From: ECT2AJA-044 sp965658225
GTDB lineage: Bacteria > Bacteroidota > Bacteroidia > Flavobacteriales > ECT2AJA-044
Direction: 5' to 3'
Length of the DNA: 7,717 nt
Assembly: GCA_965658225.1 (NCBI GenBank)
Contig: CBFHRK010000082.1
Coordinates: forward strand, 1-7,717
The position numbers and the translations under genes are program-made. This document shows, one piece after another, positions 5,324 to 7,717 of the stretch (position 1 is its first letter; the number at the start of each line of letters is the position of its first letter). The notes under the pieces are model-generated. The model was not told where the DNA came from. It ran no database searches and saw only the letters and a list, made by a program, of their open reading frames with translations.

Positions 5324-6797
5324 TCACAACATAGACCGGCTCTTTAAAGAGGGCGCCACAAATTTCGAAGCGGCTCCGCCAAGTACAGGTTGGGACGGCC
5401 TAGCGGCCGGATTAGACCGTCGGCAAAAGAGAAAGAAATTCTTTTGGCTTCAAATGGCCGCCGCTTTCGCCTTGCTTATTACCGCCTTTGGCGGAGGCTA
5501 TTACCTTGGCCAACAACCCGAAAACACCCATCTCAATATCCCTATTCTTCCCGTAACTCCAGTTGAAACCAAGAGCAACATACAGTCTAACAACCCCAGC
5601 ATTACTTCGGAGCCCGAATCCAGTGCTTCTGACCCTGTTGATTCCGGTATAAAACCCAGAAATGCAGGAAGCACCCGAGAAGGCCAAGCATCCAAAAACC
5701 AATCTAGAATAGAATCCAGCAACACCGCTGAAACCCAATCTTCTGCTTCACCTTCTAGCAGTCAAAATCGAGAAACAGCCAATGAAAAAGCGGCCGTAAA
5801 CGCAACTTTTGCCACAACAGAAGAATCCGAAACAAGAGCGCCCTTTTCCCCAGAAATAGCGTCAGAGCCAACCGAAACCATCGCGTCGATAGACGCTGAT
5901 CAATCGAATACCGATGCTATAGCATTGAATTCCGACCAGAACGACGCACCTTCAACACAGCAAGAAGATCCATCAATAGAAAACACTTCTCCCTTTTTGC
6001 AAGAATCCGAAACAACCACGGCCATTTCAAACTATGACTATTCGGTTCCCGATGAAATTCTAGTTAAACCGGCTCCTTGGTCTATCGGCCTCACGGCCGG
6101 ACCTACATCTTCGTTTCGCGTTACGGAAGATGTTTTTTATCAGCCCGGAAACCCCAACGGATCGTTCAATTTCTCAACCGAAGAAGATCGCCCTATACAA
6201 AGCTGGGCCGCCAATCTCGGTGCGCACTATCAAATGAATAGACACTGGATTTTTTCTTCTGGAATAGGATATGTCCGCTACGGACAAGAAGCGGGTTCTC
6301 AATTCGCTTATTCAACGCCGAATCCCGCAACTGGAAATGTAGTTTCTGGTCAATCCTCTGCCGGAACCATTGAAGTTACGGACGAAGGAGCCAATGCGCT
6401 CATTGAAGAGGCAAGCATAAGTACATCCGGATCCTTTGGCCAAATTTCAACGAACCAATACTTCGACTTCATTGAAGTTCCTCTTACAGCTACCTACCTC
6501 GTTGGTCGTGGGCCTTTTCAAGTAGGGATCGAAGCTGGAATTGCAGGCAATTTTCAATTTGGAAATACCGTGATCTTCGCAGAAGGAAATACGGAAACGA
6601 CCGTAGGAACGACTTCAAATACGGAAAGCTTTTTATTTACGGCTTTAGGCGGATTAAGACTGAACTACCATTTAAAGAGTCCAATCGCCTTTTCCATTAC
6701 CCCTCAAATTCGCTACGGACTTGAATCGCTCAGCCAAACGGCCAATTTTACGCCGTATTCCATCGGTGTTCAGGCAGGTATGAGCTATCGTCTCTAA
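5310..6797 (+). CDS. Dual membrane-spanning anti-sigma factor: cytoplasmic domain, inner-membrane helix, disordered periplasmic linker, outer-membrane barrel (Dma-like)
   Basis: A 495-residue protein without cysteine. Residues 1-43 form a short cytoplasmic segment (IDRLFKEGATNFEAAPPSTG, then W28 and basic RRQKRKK) typical of Bacteroidota anti-sigma partners. Residues ~44-67 are one transmembrane helix (WLQMAAAFALLITAFGGGYY). Residues ~68-255 are low-complexity, rich in Ser, Thr, Glu, Asn, Gln and Ala, with no predicted fold and long enough to cross the periplasm. Residues ~257-495 are a barrel of about eight strands, with PWSIGLTAGPTSSF, FIEVPLTATYLVGRGPF, FLFTALGGLRLNYHL and a final YSIGVQAGMSYRL. 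The IEVPLTATY strand is typical of the OMP_b-brl family. The expected job is to hold the sigma factor inactive and release it when the barrel senses an outer-membrane or surface signal. This architecture is known from Dma proteins of Bacteroides thetaiotaomicron, where Dma1 affects vesicle release. The start overlaps the sigma gene. Confidence 0.85.
   Translation: MDPFDHNIDRLFKEGATNFEAAPPSTGWDGLAAGLDRRQKRKKFFWLQMAAAFALLITAFGGGYYLGQQPENTHLNIPILPVTPVETKSNIQSNNPSITSEPESSASDPVDSGIKPRNAGSTREGQASKNQSRIESSNTAETQSSASPSSSQNRETANEKAAVNATFATTEESETRAPFSPEIASEPTETIASIDADQSNTDAIALNSDQNDAPSTQQEDPSIENTSPFLQESETTTAISNYDYSVPDEILVKPAPWSIGLTAGPTSSFRVTEDVFYQPGNPNGSFNFSTEEDRPIQSWAANLGAHYQMNRHWIFSSGIGYVRYGQEAGSQFAYSTPNPATGNVVSGQSSAGTIEVTDEGANALIEEASISTSGSFGQISTNQYFDFIEVPLTATYLVGRGPFQVGIEAGIAGNFQFGNTVIFAEGNTETTVGTTSNTESFLFTALGGLRLNYHLKSPIAFSITPQIRYGLESLSQTANFTPYSIGVQAGMSYRL
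5821..6015 (+). repeat. 15-base direct repeat pair inside the anti-sigma linker
   Basis: AAGAATCCGAAACAA occurs at 5821-5835 and again at 6001-6015, exactly 180 bases apart and in the same codon phase, encoding ESET in both copies (residues 172-175 and 232-235). Recombination between them would remove or add 60 residues without changing the frame. It may also be chance within a low-complexity Ser/Glu/Thr region. Confidence 0.8.
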
Positions 6798-6814
6798 ATA
6801 AGTACCTTTGAGCC

Positions 6815-7546
6815 ATGCGCGTTGTGGCTATCATACCTGCTCGTTATCAGAGCTCCAGATTTCCGGGCAAACCCCTTGTTGATATCTTGGGAACCCCAAT
6901 GATCATTCGCGTATGGCAACAAACTCAGAAAGCAATTTCCGAAGTGGCCGTAGCCACGGATGATTCGCGTATTTATGATGTTGTTTCCGCCTCCGGCGGG
7001 ATGGCCATTCGGACACGCTCCGATCATGAAAGTGGAACCGATAGAATTGGAGAAGCTGCCGCTCAATTTAACTTAAAGGATGAGGATGTAGTCGTGAACG
7101 TGCAAGGCGACGAACCCTTTATTGATCCCGAGCAAATTAATTCTGTTACGGCGCTCTTTGAGGATACCTCGGTGCAAATTGGAACCTTAGTTCGGAGAAT
7201 TACCGACTTAAATGTCCTCGACAACCCAAACACTCCCAAGGTTGCCCGGGCCGAAAATGGTGAAGCGCTCTATTTTAGTCGCTCCGCAATCCCTTACCAC
7301 CGCAACCAATCTATTACCCCCAAATATTGGCAGCACATTGGACTCTACGCCTATCGATGGGGAGTTTTAAAAAAACTAGTAAGTTTGCCGCCCGCTCATT
7401 TAGAGCAAGTGGAACAACTTGAACAGCTTCGCTGGTTGGCCGGCGGATTCAGAATCCATTGTGCTGAAACAAAACAAGAAACGTGGGCCATCGATACCCC
7501 GCAAGACCTTAAAGCCGTTGTTGATCAGTTTAAAGGAAAACTGTAA
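6815..7546 (+). CDS. kdsB: 3-deoxy-manno-octulosonate cytidylyltransferase (CMP-KDO synthetase)
   Basis: KdsB activates KDO with CTP to give CMP-KDO and pyrophosphate, the sugar donor for the inner core of lipopolysaccharide; it acts in the cytoplasm. The 243-residue length matches the family (about 245-250). Family motifs are intact: nucleotide-binding PARYQSSRFPGKPL (8-21), ATDDSRI (47-53), HESGTDR (71-77), VNVQGDEP (94-101, with the metal-binding Asp), LYFSRSAIPY (152-161), HIGLYAY (174-180), and the late EQLEQLR and IDTPQDL. Start is ATG at 6815, with the N-terminus beginning directly in the first strand (MRVVAIIPARY). It follows the anti-sigma gene by 17 bases and precedes the HU-type gene by a few, so it may be transcribed from the ECF promoter, which would tie lipopolysaccharide supply to envelope sensing. 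It probably also needs a constitutive promoter, since KDO is usually essential; I could not place one convincingly. Confidence 0.96.
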   Translation: MRVVAIIPARYQSSRFPGKPLVDILGTPMIIRVWQQTQKAISEVAVATDDSRIYDVVSASGGMAIRTRSDHESGTDRIGEAAAQFNLKDEDVVVNVQGDEPFIDPEQINSVTALFEDTSVQIGTLVRRITDLNVLDNPNTPKVARAENGEALYFSRSAIPYHRNQSITPKYWQHIGLYAYRWGVLKKLVSLPPAHLEQVEQLEQLRWLAGGFRIHCAETKQETWAIDTPQDLKAVVDQFKGKL

Positions 7547-7551
7547 TTTAG

Positions 7552-7717
7552 ATGATTATGAAGTTAGAGGAATATGTAGGGCGCCTTTTATACCGATACG
7601 ATTGCGTAATCGTACCCGGTTTTGGTGGTCTTGTGGCTAGTTATCAGTCGGCCCATATTCATCCGGTGACGCATATCATGAATCCGCCTTCGAAGTCGCT
7701 TTCCTTCAATGCCTTAC
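7552..7717 (+). CDS. HU-CCDC81-type domain protein, N-terminal part (3' partial)
   Basis: The frame begins MIMKLEEYVGRLLYRYDC and continues VIVPGFGGLVASYQSA, IHPVTHIMNPPSKSLSFNAL before the window ends, 55 residues in. This matches the N-terminus of the Bacteroidota CCDC81-like prokaryotic HU domain, an IHF/HU-fold module that in this phylum is often joined through a transmembrane segment to a C-terminal peptidoglycan-binding SPOR domain. Only the first domain is visible, so the SPOR end cannot be confirmed. Two ATGs are possible, 7552 and 7558; MKLEEY at 7558 resembles the usual family start, and both are kept open. It begins a few bases after the kdsB stop and is probably in the same transcript. 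Confidence 0.85.
   Translation, partial: MIMKLEEYVGRLLYRYDCVIVPGFGGLVASYQSAHIHPVTHIMNPPSKSLSFNAL

Noticed and set aside
6803..6810. TACCTTTG, an exact match to the Bacteroidota -7 box TAnnTTTG, just before kdsB
   Set aside because: Transcription would start at about 6817, after the A of the ATG at 6815, and I see no TTG at the right distance upstream. Probably chance.
7218..7243. Antisense GCAACC-N16-TGTC inside kdsB
   Set aside because: It lies within a conserved coding region, has no CTTTTAAA upstream element, a mismatched -10 and no gene behind it on that strand.
1..7717. CRISPR arrays, tRNA or rRNA genes, insertion sequences
   Set aside because: No regularly spaced repeats, cloverleaf-like or ribosomal RNA sequence, or transposase-like frames were seen on either strand.

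Overview
The window looks like a chromosomal stretch from a Bacteroidota bacterium, most likely a marine Flavobacteriales or Cryomorphaceae-like lineage. The evidence is two type IX secretion (T9SS) C-terminal sorting domains, several small outer-membrane beta-barrels ending in Phe or a similar residue, a Bacteroidota-type ECF sigma with an outer-membrane-barrel anti-sigma partner, a CCDC81-like HU domain gene, and no Shine-Dalgarno sequences before the starts. The taxonomy is inferred from protein style only. A run of 99 N shows it comes from a scaffolded assembly.

Left part (1-1212). The 3' end of a T9SS-exported, carbohydrate-binding-like protein is followed by a strong, probably bidirectional terminator. 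Facing it on the minus strand is a decayed locus. One continuous frame (1212 to 721) begins as the N-terminal half of an ECF sigma factor, carries an in-frame TAG, and ends as the last ~65 residues of a TonB-dependent receptor. This is what an internal deletion of a sigma / anti-sigma / TonB-receptor operon would leave. A 42-codon frame overlaps its stop (TAATG) and may be the relic of a further gene.

Middle and right (1287-7717). A tight minus-strand operon (4632 to 1287) encodes a T9SS-exported seven-repeat propeller protein and two small outer-membrane barrels. Diverging from it is a plus-strand cluster: ECF sigma, a 495-residue anti-sigma/outer-membrane-barrel fusion, kdsB (CMP-KDO synthetase) and the start of an HU-CCDC81-type gene. 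The fusion has a cytoplasmic N-terminus, one transmembrane helix, a ~190-residue disordered periplasmic linker and a C-terminal barrel. This is the architecture of the dual membrane-spanning anti-sigma factors (Dma, with Das sigma partners) described in Bacteroides thetaiotaomicron.

The most striking signal is in the 136-bp divergent intergenic region. A large imperfect palindrome carries, on each arm, GCAACC followed exactly 16 nt later by CGTC (minus) or CATC (plus). That is the layout of an ECF -35/-10 promoter. I infer that the sigma factor drives both its own operon and the facing surface-protein operon. The two outward promoters would form a self-contained envelope-sensing module, possibly including kdsB by read-through. 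Function, ligand and the promoter assignment are untested.
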